Shown here: piece after piece, positions 51,260 through 60,739 of the stretch
Layout: the number at the start of each line of letters is the position of its first letter
Numbering within the stretch: position 1 is the stretch's first letter
DNA from: Rothia sp. P100
GTDB taxonomy: Bacteria > Actinomycetota > Actinomycetes > Actinomycetales > Micrococcaceae
Assembly: GCF_023712425.1 (NCBI RefSeq)
Contig: NZ_JAMAYG010000001.1
Location: 930,001 to 994,000 of the forward strand
Length of the DNA stretch: 64,000 bases
Direction of reading: 5' to 3'
The notes under the pieces: model-generated
The model's database searches: none
What the model was told of the DNA's origin: nothing
Seen by the model: only the letters and a program-made list of their open reading frames with translations
Position numbers and translations under genes: made by a program

Positions 51260-52222
51260 ATGACCCTGAAAAACTTGCTGGCCCGCCGCCCGGATCCGCT
51301 GATTATGCTGATTATTGTGGCGGTTATCCTGGCGATTCTTCTACCAGCCCGCGGCGACTTTGCTGAGGGCTTCAGTCTGGCCACAAAAATAGCTATTGCC
51401 CTGCTCTTCTTCCTCTACGGTGCCCGCCTTTCGCCCACCGAAGCGTTGCAGGGCCTCAAACACTGGAAGCTGCACAGCACCATTCTGGGCTTCACGTACC
51501 TGGTCTTCCCCCTCTTGGGTTTAGCGCTCTACCCCCTGACCTATGTGTTGGGTCAGGAGCTCTACCTGGGTCTACTTTTCATGTGCCTGGTGCCCTCCAC
51601 CGTGCAGTCATCGGTAGCTTTCACCTCGCTTGCACGCGGTAACGTCGCCGGCGCTATCGTCAGTGCCAGTGCCTCTAATATCGCCGGTATTCTGCTCACC
51701 CCCCTGCTGGTGATGCTGCTGATGCGTAATGGTGACCTAGTTATTTCTGGTAGCGCCTTCCTGGATATTTCTATTCAGCTTCTCCTGCCCTTCCTCATCG
51801 GCCAGCTTCTACGCCGCTGGGTGGGTGGGATTGCTAAAAACAAACTCACCAAAAACGTTGACCGACTCTCTATTGGCATGGTGGTCTATTCCGCTTTTTC
51901 AGCGGGCATTGTGGACGGCGTGTGGTCCCGCATCGGCATCTGGCAGTTGGTCGTCCTGGTGATTCTGTCCCTGCTCATTGTGGAGTTCATGCTTTGGTTC
52001 AGCGGCTTTGTATCTAATAAGCTGGGCTTTAGCTACGGTGATCGGGTGGCAGTTCAGTTCTGTGGTTCCAAAAAATCACTGGCAACCGGGGTCCCCATGG
52101 CAGCGGTCATCTTCGGTGGTGGCGCAGTTGGCGCCATTATTTTACCGCTGATGGTTTTCCACCAGGTACAGCTGATGATTTGTGCCGCCCGCGCCGCCAA
52201 GTGGGCACGTCAAGCACCCTAG
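51260..52222 (+). CDS. Bile acid:sodium symporter family (BASS, YfeH-like) transporter
   Basis: About 320 residues with nine or ten membrane segments. P-D-P near the start, F-F-L-Y-G-A-R-L-S-P, the V-P-S-T-V-Q-S-S-V-A-F-T segment and F-C-G-S-K-K-S-L-A-T-G-V-P-M are typical of the PF13593 SBF-like group. The substrate is unknown. The ATG at 51260 gives the family N terminus; a GTG at 51248 is an alternative, and neither has a strong ribosome site. It follows the M48 gene closely and may be co-transcribed. Confidence 0.87.
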   Translation: MTLKNLLARRPDPLIMLIIVAVILAILLPARGDFAEGFSLATKIAIALLFFLYGARLSPTEALQGLKHWKLHSTILGFTYLVFPLLGLALYPLTYVLGQELYLGLLFMCLVPSTVQSSVAFTSLARGNVAGAIVSASASNIAGILLTPLLVMLLMRNGDLVISGSAFLDISIQLLLPFLIGQLLRRWVGGIAKNKLTKNVDRLSIGMVVYSAFSAGIVDGVWSRIGIWQLVVLVILSLLIVEFMLWFSGFVSNKLGFSYGDRVAVQFCGSKKSLATGVPMAAVIFGGGAVGAIILPLMVFHQVQLMICAARAAKWARQAP

Positions 52223-52335
52223 ACCCCAGGCCGGTCAGAGCTCAAGCCGGCTACTATCGGCACACCTAGAACACCCCCGTCCTACATCCCAAAACTTTCT
52301 TGCACGTAGTAAAACTGCCTTGGTAGCGTGTGCCC

Positions 52336-53040
52336 ATGACTCTTAGCCAGGCACTGATTGGTTTTGCGGGTATCACTTTTCTGATCACCATTATTCCCGC
52401 CACTGATACCGCCCTGGTGCTGCGCTCCCTCGTAGCCCGGGGCAGAACCGCTGCCTTTGCCTGCATTCTAGGTATCACCGCTGGCCTGCTCATTTGGGGC
52501 GTAGCGGCAGCCACCGGCCTGGCGGTGCTCATGGCAACGGCCCCGGGCGTCTTTGATGCCATCACCCTGGCAGGCGGTGCCTACCTCATCTATCTGGGCG
52601 TACGTTTTCTGCTCAATCTGCGCCACTGGGGATCAGTGACCGCTCTCAAAACGCAGGACGCCGCCTTAGCCAGTTTGCCAACCCCCGAGACTCCCGTGGG
52701 AAACCTTAATTCAGCAAGCACCCCTAGCGCAGGGGTCTACCGAGACTTTTTAGCGGGCTTTATAGCCAACATTCTCAACCCAAAAATCGCGGTTTTCTAC
52801 ATTGCCACGGTGCCACCTTTTATGGTTGCTACCGTGCCCCCACTGCTGATGGGCACCTACCTGGCGCTCATCCACGGTGGTATCAACGTCGCCTGGTTCG
52901 CGGTCATCGTCGCCCTAGCGTCCCTGTCTATGAAGTGGCTCTTGCACCCACGCGCCACCCTAGTAATTGACGGAGTGGCAGGCACCGTGCTGGTGATTTT
53001 TGGTGTAACTATCCTTTGGGAAGCTGCCCTTAGTCTCTAA
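52336..53040 (+). CDS. LysE-family amino acid exporter
   Basis: 234 residues with six membrane segments. The N-terminal F-L-I-T-I-I-P-A-T-D-T-A-L-V-L-R and I-T-A-G-L-L-I-W-G, plus the central F-L-A-G-F-I-A-N-I-L-N-P-K-I-A-V-F, are the LysE/RhtB signatures. The loop in the middle (about 100-140) is longer and more polar than usual. The ATG at 52336 is preferred to the GTG two codons upstream. It overlaps the convergent GH15 gene by four bases. Confidence 0.9.
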   Translation: MTLSQALIGFAGITFLITIIPATDTALVLRSLVARGRTAAFACILGITAGLLIWGVAAATGLAVLMATAPGVFDAITLAGGAYLIYLGVRFLLNLRHWGSVTALKTQDAALASLPTPETPVGNLNSASTPSAGVYRDFLAGFIANILNPKIAVFYIATVPPFMVATVPPLLMGTYLALIHGGINVAWFAVIVALASLSMKWLLHPRATLVIDGVAGTVLVIFGVTILWEAALSL

Positions 53041-55112
53041 AGACCCAGCGCCTGAACCACACGAATCAAAGAAATATGAGCAAGAGCCTGCGGGAAGTTA
53101 CCGGTCAAACGCTCATGGGCAAAGTCGTACTCCGAACTCATCAAGCCCAGGTCATTGGCGCAATCCAGCACCAGGTTTAGCAGTGCGCGGCCGTCTGCCT
53201 CACGTCCTGAACGAATGTACTGCTCAGCCAGCCACAGAGTGGAGATAAAGTGGGGGTTATCCTGCCCCTCAAAACCGTCATGCGAATCGGAGTTGTCATA
53301 GCGGTAAATCATGCCCGAAGCATGTTGGATGGTTTCCTCGATACGCTTGACGGTCGCCAGCATCCGCGGGTCATCCCAAGCAACCAGCCCAATTTGGGGT
53401 AGCTGCAGCAGGGAAGCGTCCACGCTAGAACCACCGTAGGTTGAGACAAAGCAACCCAAAGCTTCGTTATAACCGCGGGTCAGAATGTCCTCAGCCACGG
53501 TGTCACGGCAGGCTTCCCAGGTGGCAGCGTCGCCGTCCATGCCGTAATCACGGACCGCTGATACACCAGCATCAAAAGCAGCCCAAAGCATCGCCTGAGA
53601 GTGGGTGTAGGTGGAAGGTTCACCGTAGATTTCCCACATCGACCGGTCAGTTTCGCCGATACGCTCAGTGGCCGCGTTCAGCAGTGCCTTCTGGATGGGC
53701 CAGGACAGGTGATCTTCAGCCACACCCTGCTCACGCAGGTTCGCAAAGGTCACCAGCACCTGCCCCAGGGCATCCCCCTGGAACTGGTCACCAGAACCGT
53801 TGCCCGAACGAACCGGCTGTGAGCCCTCATAGCCTGGGAGCGCCAGGCGGCGCTCCATATCGTCCTTCTCGCCCGCCAGCCCATAGACCGCGTGAATCTG
53901 ACGCGGGTTATTGGCAAGGGCGCGCAGAATCCAGTTGCGCAGCTGCGCAGTTTCACGCTCGTGCCCGTGGGTTAGGGTGACGTCCATAGCCATAGCGACA
54001 TCGCGTAGCCAGGTGAAGCGGAAGTCGTGGTTGCGTTTACCGCCGATGACCTCAGGCAGAGAGGTGGTCGCTGAGGCAACCAGCGCACCGGTCTCCCGTG
54101 AAATCAGAGCACGCAACACCAGCAGTGAGCGTAGACGAGCTTCGCGGTAGCGGGCGTCTGCCTCTTCGCGATGGGACTCTTCTGTAGGCACGGCAAGTGG
54201 CGTGGCAGCGGTCTGCGCTAGTTCTCGGTAGGTTTCTTCATCGACCTCTAGCGAACTGGTGTTGGACCCGCTTTCAAGCAGAATAGAGGAGGTTTTGAGG
54301 CTCTCGGTAGCATCCTCTTGAAACTCGGGCACCGAACGCACCGCAGAGATTTCTTCTGGGTTGGCTGTATCAGCGCCCGCCGTATCAGCACCAGTGGCCT
54401 GAGGCTCAGTTTCTTCTTCTGGAGCGGTATAAAGATCAGACCACTCACTCCACTGATCCTGGGTGTAGGTCAGTGCCGTGGCGTAATCGACCGGTGCCGG
54501 CGGATTGTGGTTAGAGGCAAAGTAAGACAGCGCAAAAGTGTAGCTCTGACCTGCTGAAACGGTGAAGGTTTCCGCCTTGGATTCAGGGTCACCCTCAGGC
54601 ACACTATCACCGTGGAAAACCAACGCGTGGGGGCCAGCCATACCCACCAGCATGGCTGCATCCGGGTCTGGTGAACCATCTGAGCTGGTGCCTTCATAGC
54701 GGGTCACCCAGGGCACGGTCTTGCCGTAGTCAAAGCGCATGGCTAGCTCGTGGTATATGGTGACCTCACCGGTGAGGCCCTCAACATTACGGACGATGGT
54801 GGTACCGCCAGAAAGAGGCATAAACTCGGTGACGCGCACACTGGCGTCCCCCACAAACCAGACGGTCTGCAGAATGAAAGTGTTTTCGCGGTAGGAGCGC
54901 TCAGTACGCACCTCTTCTACCGGAGCTGGGTTCACCGATTCGAGGGGAGCCAGGAGCCAGCGCCCGTGCTCACGCTCGCCCAGCAGAGCTGCAAAGACCG
55001 CGCGGGAGTCAAAGCGCGGAGCGCAGAACCAGTCGATAGAACCAGCCCGTGAGACCAGAGCACCGGTGTTCATATCTGAAAGTAGAGCATAATCCTCGAT
55101 GAATGAAGCCAT
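53037..55112 (-). CDS. GH15 glucoamylase/trehalase-like protein with acidic insertion
   Basis: 691 residues. The N-terminal domain has G-S-I-D-W-F-C-A-P-R-F-D-S (about 24-36), and the catalytic (alpha/alpha)6 domain begins near 320 with H-D-F-R-F-T-W-L-R-D (about 362-371). A typical E-Y-D near residue 660 supplies the second acid. This order fits the actinobacterial GH15 trehalase group, so trehalose hydrolysis is the best guess. Residues about 231-318 form an acidic Glu/Thr/Ala/Ser-rich insertion not normal for the family. No signal peptide is visible, so it is cytoplasmic. Confidence 0.87.
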   Translation of the reverse strand: MASFIEDYALLSDMNTGALVSRAGSIDWFCAPRFDSRAVFAALLGEREHGRWLLAPLESVNPAPVEEVRTERSYRENTFILQTVWFVGDASVRVTEFMPLSGGTTIVRNVEGLTGEVTIYHELAMRFDYGKTVPWVTRYEGTSSDGSPDPDAAMLVGMAGPHALVFHGDSVPEGDPESKAETFTVSAGQSYTFALSYFASNHNPPAPVDYATALTYTQDQWSEWSDLYTAPEEETEPQATGADTAGADTANPEEISAVRSVPEFQEDATESLKTSSILLESGSNTSSLEVDEETYRELAQTAATPLAVPTEESHREEADARYREARLRSLLVLRALISRETGALVASATTSLPEVIGGKRNHDFRFTWLRDVAMAMDVTLTHGHERETAQLRNWILRALANNPRQIHAVYGLAGEKDDMERRLALPGYEGSQPVRSGNGSGDQFQGDALGQVLVTFANLREQGVAEDHLSWPIQKALLNAATERIGETDRSMWEIYGEPSTYTHSQAMLWAAFDAGVSAVRDYGMDGDAATWEACRDTVAEDILTRGYNEALGCFVSTYGGSSVDASLLQLPQIGLVAWDDPRMLATVKRIEETIQHASGMIYRYDNSDSHDGFEGQDNPHFISTLWLAEQYIRSGREADGRALLNLVLDCANDLGLMSSEYDFAHERLTGNFPQALAHISLIRVVQALGL

Positions 55113-55186
55113 GCCACCCAGTCTAACAGGGGGCTTATTAAGACTGCGGAGATGATTTAAAACTGCCGGAGGTAAGACACTTGAAA

Positions 55187-55205
55187 TATACCCCTATGGG
55201 GTATA
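55187..55205. promoter_or_regulatory. CsoR operator of the copper operon
   Basis: TATACCCCTATGGGGTATA is a perfect 19-base palindrome matching the CsoR consensus (two GGGGTATA-type half-sites). It lies 11 bases before the csoR ATG, within the promoter/leader region. Confidence 0.93.
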
Positions 55206-55215
55206 CATTAAAGGT

Positions 55216-55542
55216 ATGTGCGAAGAAGATTCAAGCCCTACTGCACCCCATGGTTACACCCCTGAGAAAGACGCCTACCTCAAGCGCCTACGCCGCATTG
55301 AAGGGCAGGTGCGCGGGGTCGCCCGCATGGTCGAGCAGGATACCTACTGCATCGACGTTCTCACCCAGGTAGCCGCCATCAACAAGGCACTGCACAGCGT
55401 CTCACTACAACTGGTAGAAGACCATGTGCGGCACTGTGTGGTCGGCGCAGCCACCGAAGCGCAGACAAGCGGCAACCCAGAACTCTTGGACGCCAAATTA
55501 TCCGAAGCTATGACCGCCATTAGCCGACTGGTCAAAAGCTAA
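55216..55542 (+). CDS. csoR: Copper-sensing repressor CsoR
   Basis: 108 residues, all-helical. The Cu(I) ligand set C-H-C is visible as Cys45, His70 and Cys74 (D-T-Y-C-I-D and E-D-H-V-R-H-C). R-L-R-R-I-E-G-Q-V-R-G-V is the DNA-binding helix region. Copper binding releases it from the operator just upstream. It heads the csoR-copZ-copA operon. Confidence 0.96.
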   Translation: MCEEDSSPTAPHGYTPEKDAYLKRLRRIEGQVRGVARMVEQDTYCIDVLTQVAAINKALHSVSLQLVEDHVRHCVVGAATEAQTSGNPELLDAKLSEAMTAISRLVKS

Positions 55543-55563
55543 CCCACCTCAAGGAGGAAACCC

Positions 55564-55779
55564 ATGTCAGCAACCACCGTCAAAGCAACCGGTCTGACCT
55601 GCAACCACTGCGCGATGAGCGTTACCGAAGAGCTCGAAGAAATCGAGAACGTGACCAACGTTGAGGTCGCTGTAGTCAAGGACGGAGAATCGACCGTCAC
55701 CATCACCCACGACGGCAACCTCACCAACGACAGCATTGAAGCCGCTATTACCGAAGCCGGCTTCACCCTGGTTAAGTAA
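55564..55779 (+). CDS. copZ: Copper chaperone CopZ (HMA domain)
   Basis: 71 residues, a single heavy-metal-associated domain with G-L-T-C-N-H-C (Cys13 and Cys16). It delivers Cu(I) to CopA and perhaps to CsoR. It has a very strong ribosome site (AAGGAGG), 21 bases behind csoR. Confidence 0.95.
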   Translation: MSATTVKATGLTCNHCAMSVTEELEEIENVTNVEVAVVKDGESTVTITHDGNLTNDSIEAAITEAGFTLVK

Positions 55780-55788
55780 GCGCAACCT

Positions 55789-55848
55789 GCATGGGCAACC
55801 TATCACCAGCAGAGGGATTACCTCCTGCTCATGACGCTTTACCCATGC
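55789..55848 (+). promoter_or_regulatory. Nested hairpin between copZ and copA
   Basis: GCATGGG (55789-55795) pairs with CCCATGC (55842-55848), enclosing an inner hairpin of AGCAGAGG and CCTCCTGCT around GATTA. It starts 9 bases after the copZ stop, ends just before the copA ribosome site, and has no T run. It could be an RNA processing or stabilising element that sets copZ above copA. Confidence 0.5.
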
Positions 55849-55870
55849 CTCCGATGGAGGAAACCACACC

Positions 55871-58144
55871 ATGACCTCTACACCCGACACCTCGGCCTCC
55901 GCTCCGGAGGTCTCTAACACCCTGAGCCAGCCAACCCGCATCGTCACGCTGGACGTGGGGGGTATGACCTGCGCGTCCTGCGTGGGACGGGTAGAACGCA
56001 AGCTGAAAAAGCTGGGGGTGGACCCCTCCGTCAACCTGCCTCTGGAAACCGCCCGAGTGATTGCCCCGGCGAACATCAGCGATGAGCAGCTGATTGAAAC
56101 CGTGGAAAAGGCTGGCTATAGTGCACGCCTCAAAGAGATAGATGCCCCGATAAATGAGCAGGAGGCGGGCACCTCGCTGACGCTCCGTATTGTGGTGGCG
56201 CTGATTTTTGCGGTGCCGGTTTTCTTTATATCCATGTTTTCTAGCTTCCAGTTCCCGCACTGGGGGTGGGTAGTTGCCGCCCTGACCTTGCCGGTTGCCA
56301 CGTGGGCGGCGTTACCCTTCCACCGCCCCGCCTGGATCAATCTCAAGCATGGCTCCTTCACCATGGACACCCTTATTTCCCTGGGTGTCATCGCCAGTTT
56401 TGTCTTTTCGCTCTGGCAGCTTCTTGTTGACCCTGCCATGACGGCTCATGCGGGTGCATCCCACAGTGGGAGCAGTGGCGGGCACGGCATGGACCATCAG
56501 CTCTACTTCGATGCCGCCACCATGATTACCACCTTCCTGCTGGTGGGCAGACAGATTGAGCATTCCACTCAGCGCAGGTCTTCCCGGGCCCTGCGTAACC
56601 TCCTGGATTTGGGCGCTAAAAGTGCCACCGTGCTGCGGCAGGGGCAGGCAGTACAGATTCCCGTCAAAGATCTGCTACCGGGTGATGAATTCCTGGTGCG
56701 CCCCGGTGAGAAAGTTGCGGTGGACGGGCAGGTAATTTCTGGCCGTTCAGCTCTGGATACTTCCCTGCTGACCGGCGAATCAGTGCCCGTTGAGGTTGGC
56801 CCTGGAGACGCGGTGGTGGGCGCGACCGTGAACACCTCCGGTGCGCTGACGGTGCAGGCAACCCGGGTGGGTGCCGATACCGTTCTGGCGCAGATGGGTA
56901 GGGCGGTCGCCGAGGCTCAGGCCACCAAGGCGCCTATCGCCCGCCTAGCTGACCGTATTTCGGCGGTTTTTGTGCCCATCGTGATGGGTATTTCTCTGGT
57001 GGTTTTGGCGGGCTGGTTGCTGGTCACCGGCGATGTTAACGCGGCTTTTACCGCAGCGGTTTCGGTGCTGGTGATTGCCTGCCCCTGTGCCCTGGGTCTT
57101 GCTACCCCCACCGCTCTGCTGGCAGGTACCTCGCGGGGCTCACAACTGGGTATTTTGATTCGGTCAGCGCAGGTGCTAGAAAGCACCCGGACGGTAGACA
57201 CTGTGGTGCTCGATAAGACCGGCACCGTGACCACCGGTGAGCTTACCCTTGACCGCGTGTTGCCTCTGGGTGACTGGGCAGAAGACCAGGTACTACAACT
57301 AGCAGGAGCTGCCGAGGCGCCGTCCGAGCACCCTCTAGCGCGTGCAATTACCGGGGCTGCCCGGGCACACGGTTCACTGGCCTCCGTCGATGATTTTGAG
57401 TCCGTAGCAGGCGGTGGCGTGCGTGCCACCGTTACCTATCAGGGGCAGCCGGTGCGCACCATAGTGGGTCAAGTCTCCCACCTGGTAAGCGAGGGCGTTG
57501 AAGTTTCTGACGCTATCGGCCAGCAGGTGCATAGCCTGCAAGAAGAGGGGCTAACCACCGTACTTCTGGCGGTGGAGGGTCACCTTGCCGGCCTACTCTG
57601 CTTGCAGGATTCACCGAAGGACGACGCCGCACCCGCCCTTGCCGAGCTCAAAAAGTTGGGCCTCACCCCGGTTCTTTTGACCGGAGACGCCGCGCCGGTG
57701 GCCCGCGCTGTTGCCGCCCGTGTGGGCATTGCTCCGGAGCACGTTTTTGCCGGGGTTAGCCCAGCAGACAAGCTGGATAAGGTGACGCAGCTGCAGGCTG
57801 GTGGCCGTGGTGTTGCCATGGTAGGTGATGGAGTGAATGACGCCGCCGCCCTCGCGAAGGCCAACCTGGGAGTGGCGATGGGTTCGGGCACCGACGTTGC
57901 CATGGAAGCAGCCGATATGACGATCATGCGCAGCGACCTGGCATCCTTACCCACTGCAATCAGGCTGAGCCGCGCGACCCTGAACCTGATTAAGTCCAAC
58001 CTTTTCTGGGCTTTCGCCTACAACACGGTGGCGATTCCGGTGGCAGCAGCGGGCCTACTCAACCCCATGATTGCCGCTGCAGCTATGGCCTTCAGCTCGG
58101 TCTTTGTGGTACTGAATTCAACGCGACTGTTGCGCTTTAGATAG
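55871..58144 (+). CDS. copA: Copper-exporting P1B-type ATPase CopA
   Basis: 757 residues. One N-terminal HMA domain has G-M-T-C-A-S-C (Cys34, Cys37). Eight membrane segments, T-G-E-S in the actuator loop, the ion-binding C-P-C (404-406) and phosphorylated Asp448 in D-K-T-G-T follow. H-P-L, G-D-G-V-N-D and the final N and M-x-x-S residues are also present. C-P-C with the N-Y/M-x-x-S pattern marks Cu(I) export. A loop with several His residues ([17 protein letters not shown], about 195-211) between helices is a possible extra metal-binding site. It ends overlapping the convergent AraC gene by eight bases. Confidence 0.96.
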   Translation: MTSTPDTSASAPEVSNTLSQPTRIVTLDVGGMTCASCVGRVERKLKKLGVDPSVNLPLETARVIAPANISDEQLIETVEKAGYSARLKEIDAPINEQEAGTSLTLRIVVALIFAVPVFFISMFSSFQFPHWGWVVAALTLPVATWAALPFHRPAWINLKHGSFTMDTLISLGVIASFVFSLWQLLVDPAMTAHAGASHSGSSGGHGMDHQLYFDAATMITTFLLVGRQIEHSTQRRSSRALRNLLDLGAKSATVLRQGQAVQIPVKDLLPGDEFLVRPGEKVAVDGQVISGRSALDTSLLTGESVPVEVGPGDAVVGATVNTSGALTVQATRVGADTVLAQMGRAVAEAQATKAPIARLADRISAVFVPIVMGISLVVLAGWLLVTGDVNAAFTAAVSVLVIACPCALGLATPTALLAGTSRGSQLGILIRSAQVLESTRTVDTVVLDKTGTVTTGELTLDRVLPLGDWAEDQVLQLAGAAEAPSEHPLARAITGAARAHGSLASVDDFESVAGGGVRATVTYQGQPVRTIVGQVSHLVSEGVEVSDAIGQQVHSLQEEGLTTVLLAVEGHLAGLLCLQDSPKDDAAPALAELKKLGLTPVLLTGDAAPVARAVAARVGIAPEHVFAGVSPADKLDKVTQLQAGGRGVAMVGDGVNDAAALAKANLGVAMGSGTDVAMEAADMTIMRSDLASLPTAIRLSRATLNLIKSNLFWAFAYNTVAIPVAAAGLLNPMIAAAAMAFSSVFVVLNSTRLLRFR

Positions 58145-59096
58145 TCAGCATCCTCGCCCTATAGGCAGAGGGGCTTTCCCCGTATTCGGCCTTAAAGGTT
58201 TTGCTGACATGGGAGGGGTCAAAGAGGGCGTAGCGGGAGCTAATAGTCTGCACCGAGTCGGAGCGTAGCAGTGGGTTGGCCAGGTCGTCCCGAATACGTT
58301 CTAACCTGCGCGTCCTGATAAAAGTAGCTACTGTCAGCCCGTTGGTAGCGAATCTGCCGTGTAGTTGCCGCAGGGAAATATAGAGGGCGTCAGCTACCCG
58401 CCCCGGGCTAAGTTCCGGGTCGCCCAGGTGATCCTCAATGTAGGCAACCGCCTGGTGAAAAAGCAGGTTGGAGGGTTCCCGCCCGGCGCTGCTGGACTCC
58501 GCCGCCATGACCGTGATCAGCATTTCCAGGGCAGAGCGCACGAGGGCGAGCGCGTGCGCCCCCTGCAACTCCTCAAGGTTGGCGGCAAGCTGCTCAAAGA
58601 GGGTGACGGCTACCTTACCAAGGCCCTGTCTATCTGAGAGTGAGGTGGCGGTAATTAGGCCCATATAGTCGGAGCTCATTTGCACGAAATTTTGGGGGAA
58701 GAGCACGATGAGGCTGCGTTGATCGCCGGTGTATTCCAGGGTGTAGGGGCGTTTGGTGACGTAGAGTGCCAGGCTACCAGGGGTTAGGGTGCAACTACGC
58801 CCGTCTTGGGTGAGCACAGATTCTCCTTCTAACTGCAGGCTGAGCTTGCAGTAGCCGTCATGTTCTAGGTCGTGGCGGTTGGGGTCACGGCTGACGGTGT
58901 GCGCCGGGGTGCGCATGTCAAAGAGTTCAACCTCCCCCAGTGACGCGGTGCGGACGCTAGCGCGGAAGGAGGTGGGGTTGGGGCAGGTGATGGCGAGGTC
59001 GCCGAAACTTTCGGTGGCACCCAGACGCCACTGGGTCATGTTCATTTCGCCGTGCAGCACGAGGCCGCGGGCAGCTTTGGGGGTGCTCTGACCCAT
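58137..59096 (-). CDS. AraC-family transcriptional regulator
   Basis: 319 residues. The N-terminal sensing domain is of the AraC-binding-like type (about 45-190), and the C-terminal double HTH (about 215-317) has [10 protein letters not shown] and a [19 protein letters not shown]. It is divergent from the aldehyde dehydrogenase gene, with about 150 bases between them, so it is a likely regulator of it. A GGGAGG site precedes the ATG at 59096, though very closely. Confidence 0.9.
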   Translation of the reverse strand: MGQSTPKAARGLVLHGEMNMTQWRLGATESFGDLAITCPNPTSFRASVRTASLGEVELFDMRTPAHTVSRDPNRHDLEHDGYCKLSLQLEGESVLTQDGRSCTLTPGSLALYVTKRPYTLEYTGDQRSLIVLFPQNFVQMSSDYMGLITATSLSDRQGLGKVAVTLFEQLAANLEELQGAHALALVRSALEMLITVMAAESSSAGREPSNLLFHQAVAYIEDHLGDPELSPGRVADALYISLRQLHGRFATNGLTVATFIRTRRLERIRDDLANPLLRSDSVQTISSRYALFDPSHVSKTFKAEYGESPSAYRARMLTI

Positions 59097-59252
59097 CTCC
59101 TCCCTCTCTCCCGTTGTGGACTACTATTTGAAATCTACAGGATAAGTGACCGGGGGCACAAAAAGCCAAAGGGTGTGCACGCTGCACCTAACGCTCATCG
59201 TTCACTGCTGGAGAGCATAGGGGTAACTATCTTTGATGCTAAGGAGATGACA

Positions 59253-60674
59253 GTGCAGTCACTACCCACCACCTACCAAGAACTGCTCAGCCGCGTGACC
59301 GAAGGTGGCAGCCGCGAAATTTTTGATCCTGCTACCGAAGAGCTCATCGGTCTTGCCCCCACCGCAACTGAAGCAGACCTGGATCGCAAGGTACAAGCTG
59401 CCCGTGAAGCCCAGGTTGCTTGGGCAAAACTCTCTCACGCCGAACGCAGCGACTACCTCATGAAGGCAGCCGATGCCATCGAAGCAACCACTGAACCCCT
59501 GGCAGAGCTACTCTCACGCGAGCAGGGCAAGCCGCTGAACGGCCCTAACGCCCGCTTTGAGGTGGGCGGTGCTGTGGCGTGGACCCGCGCCACAGCGTCC
59601 TTTGGGCTAGAAGAAGAGACCCTGGTGGACGACGGCGAAACCCGCGCGGTGCTCAATTACCGCCCCATCGGCGTAGTGGGTGGTATTGGCCCCTGGAACT
59701 GGCCCATGATGATTGCGATCTGGCAGATTGCCCCCGCTCTGCGCATGGGTAACACCATTGTGGTCAAGCCTTCTGAGTACACCACCCTGAGCGTGCTGGC
59801 GCTGGTTGAGGTCATGAACACCGCGCTGCCCGAGGGCGTATTAAATGTGGTGGCAGACAGTGCCGACCGCGCTCTGGGCCCCAAGATGTCGGTTCATCCC
59901 GGCTTCGATAAGCTGACCTTCACCGGCTCCACTGCCACCGGCAAAAAGATCGCGGCATCAGCTGCTGATTCTCTCAAGCGCCTCACCCTTGAGCTGGGCG
60001 GCAACGACGCTGGCATCGTGCTGGATGACGCAGACCCCAAGTCGATTGCTGAGGGCCTCTTCTGGGGCGCCTTCATCAATACCGGTCAGACCTGTGCCGC
60101 CCTCAAGCGTCTCTACGTACCCGATTCTCTCTACAATGCGGTCTGTGAGGAGCTGACCGCGGTTGCTCAGAACATGCCTATGGGCGTGGGTGTTGAGGAG
60201 CAAAACGTCCTGGGCCCGTTGCAGAACAAGGCGCAGTACGACATTGTGGCGGACCTGGTGCAGAAGGCCAAGGACGGCGGTGGTCGCGTGCTACTGGGTG
60301 GCACCCCGGACGAAACTGCCCCCGGCTTCTTCTACCCCACCACCCTGATTGCCGACCTTGATAAGGACAACCCGCTGGTGGTTGAGGAGCAGTTTGGCCC
60401 TGCCCTGCCGATTATTCGCTACTCCAGCCTGGAAGAAGCATTAGAAGAAGCTAACCGTCTGGATGTTGGCCTGGGCGCCTCGGTCTGGTCCCCCAACCTT
60501 GAGCGCGCCCGCGAGGTTGCTGCGCAGATGCAGGCTGGCACCGTCTGGATCAATAAGCATGGTGCCATTGATCCCCGCATCCCTTTCGGCGGCATCAAGC
60601 AGTCCGGCTACGGCCTGGAGTTCGGTGTTGAAGGGCTCAAGCATATGGGTGTGCCTCACGTAATTTGCGAATAG
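59253..60674 (+). CDS. NAD(P)+-dependent aldehyde dehydrogenase
   Basis: 473 residues, normal length. P-W-N-W-P (about 143-147), Glu247 in L-E-L-G-G-N-D and catalytic Cys281 in G-Q-T-C are intact. It oxidises an aldehyde to the acid; with the GMC oxidoreductase remnant downstream, a choline/alcohol-to-acid pathway is suggested but not shown. I chose the GTG at 59253 because AAGGAG lies six bases before it; the ATG at 59247 is too close to that site, and the longer frame upstream overlaps the AraC gene. Confidence 0.93.
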   Translation: MQSLPTTYQELLSRVTEGGSREIFDPATEELIGLAPTATEADLDRKVQAAREAQVAWAKLSHAERSDYLMKAADAIEATTEPLAELLSREQGKPLNGPNARFEVGGAVAWTRATASFGLEEETLVDDGETRAVLNYRPIGVVGGIGPWNWPMMIAIWQIAPALRMGNTIVVKPSEYTTLSVLALVEVMNTALPEGVLNVVADSADRALGPKMSVHPGFDKLTFTGSTATGKKIAASAADSLKRLTLELGGNDAGIVLDDADPKSIAEGLFWGAFINTGQTCAALKRLYVPDSLYNAVCEELTAVAQNMPMGVGVEEQNVLGPLQNKAQYDIVADLVQKAKDGGGRVLLGGTPDETAPGFFYPTTLIADLDKDNPLVVEEQFGPALPIIRYSSLEEALEEANRLDVGLGASVWSPNLERAREVAAQMQAGTVWINKHGAIDPRIPFGGIKQSGYGLEFGVEGLKHMGVPHVICE

Positions 60675-60688
60675 ATTTCACCCCACCA

Positions 60689-60730
60689 CCCCGGTTTTCT
60701 TGAAAATTATCAGAGAATCGGGGCGCTCTT
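60689..60730 (+). terminator. Probable terminator after the aldehyde dehydrogenase
   Basis: CCCCGGTTTTCT (60689-60700) pairs with AGAGAATCGGGG (60712-60723) over 12 pairs with two G-U pairs. The following stretch is CGCTCTTATAT, a poor T run. It lies in the gap before the truncated GMC gene. Confidence 0.55.
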
Positions 60731-60739
60731 ATATCTACA

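Noticed and set aside
59052-59252. Longer aldehyde dehydrogenase start
   Set aside because: The extra part overlaps the divergent AraC gene and has no family similarity; AAGGAG fits the GTG at 59253.
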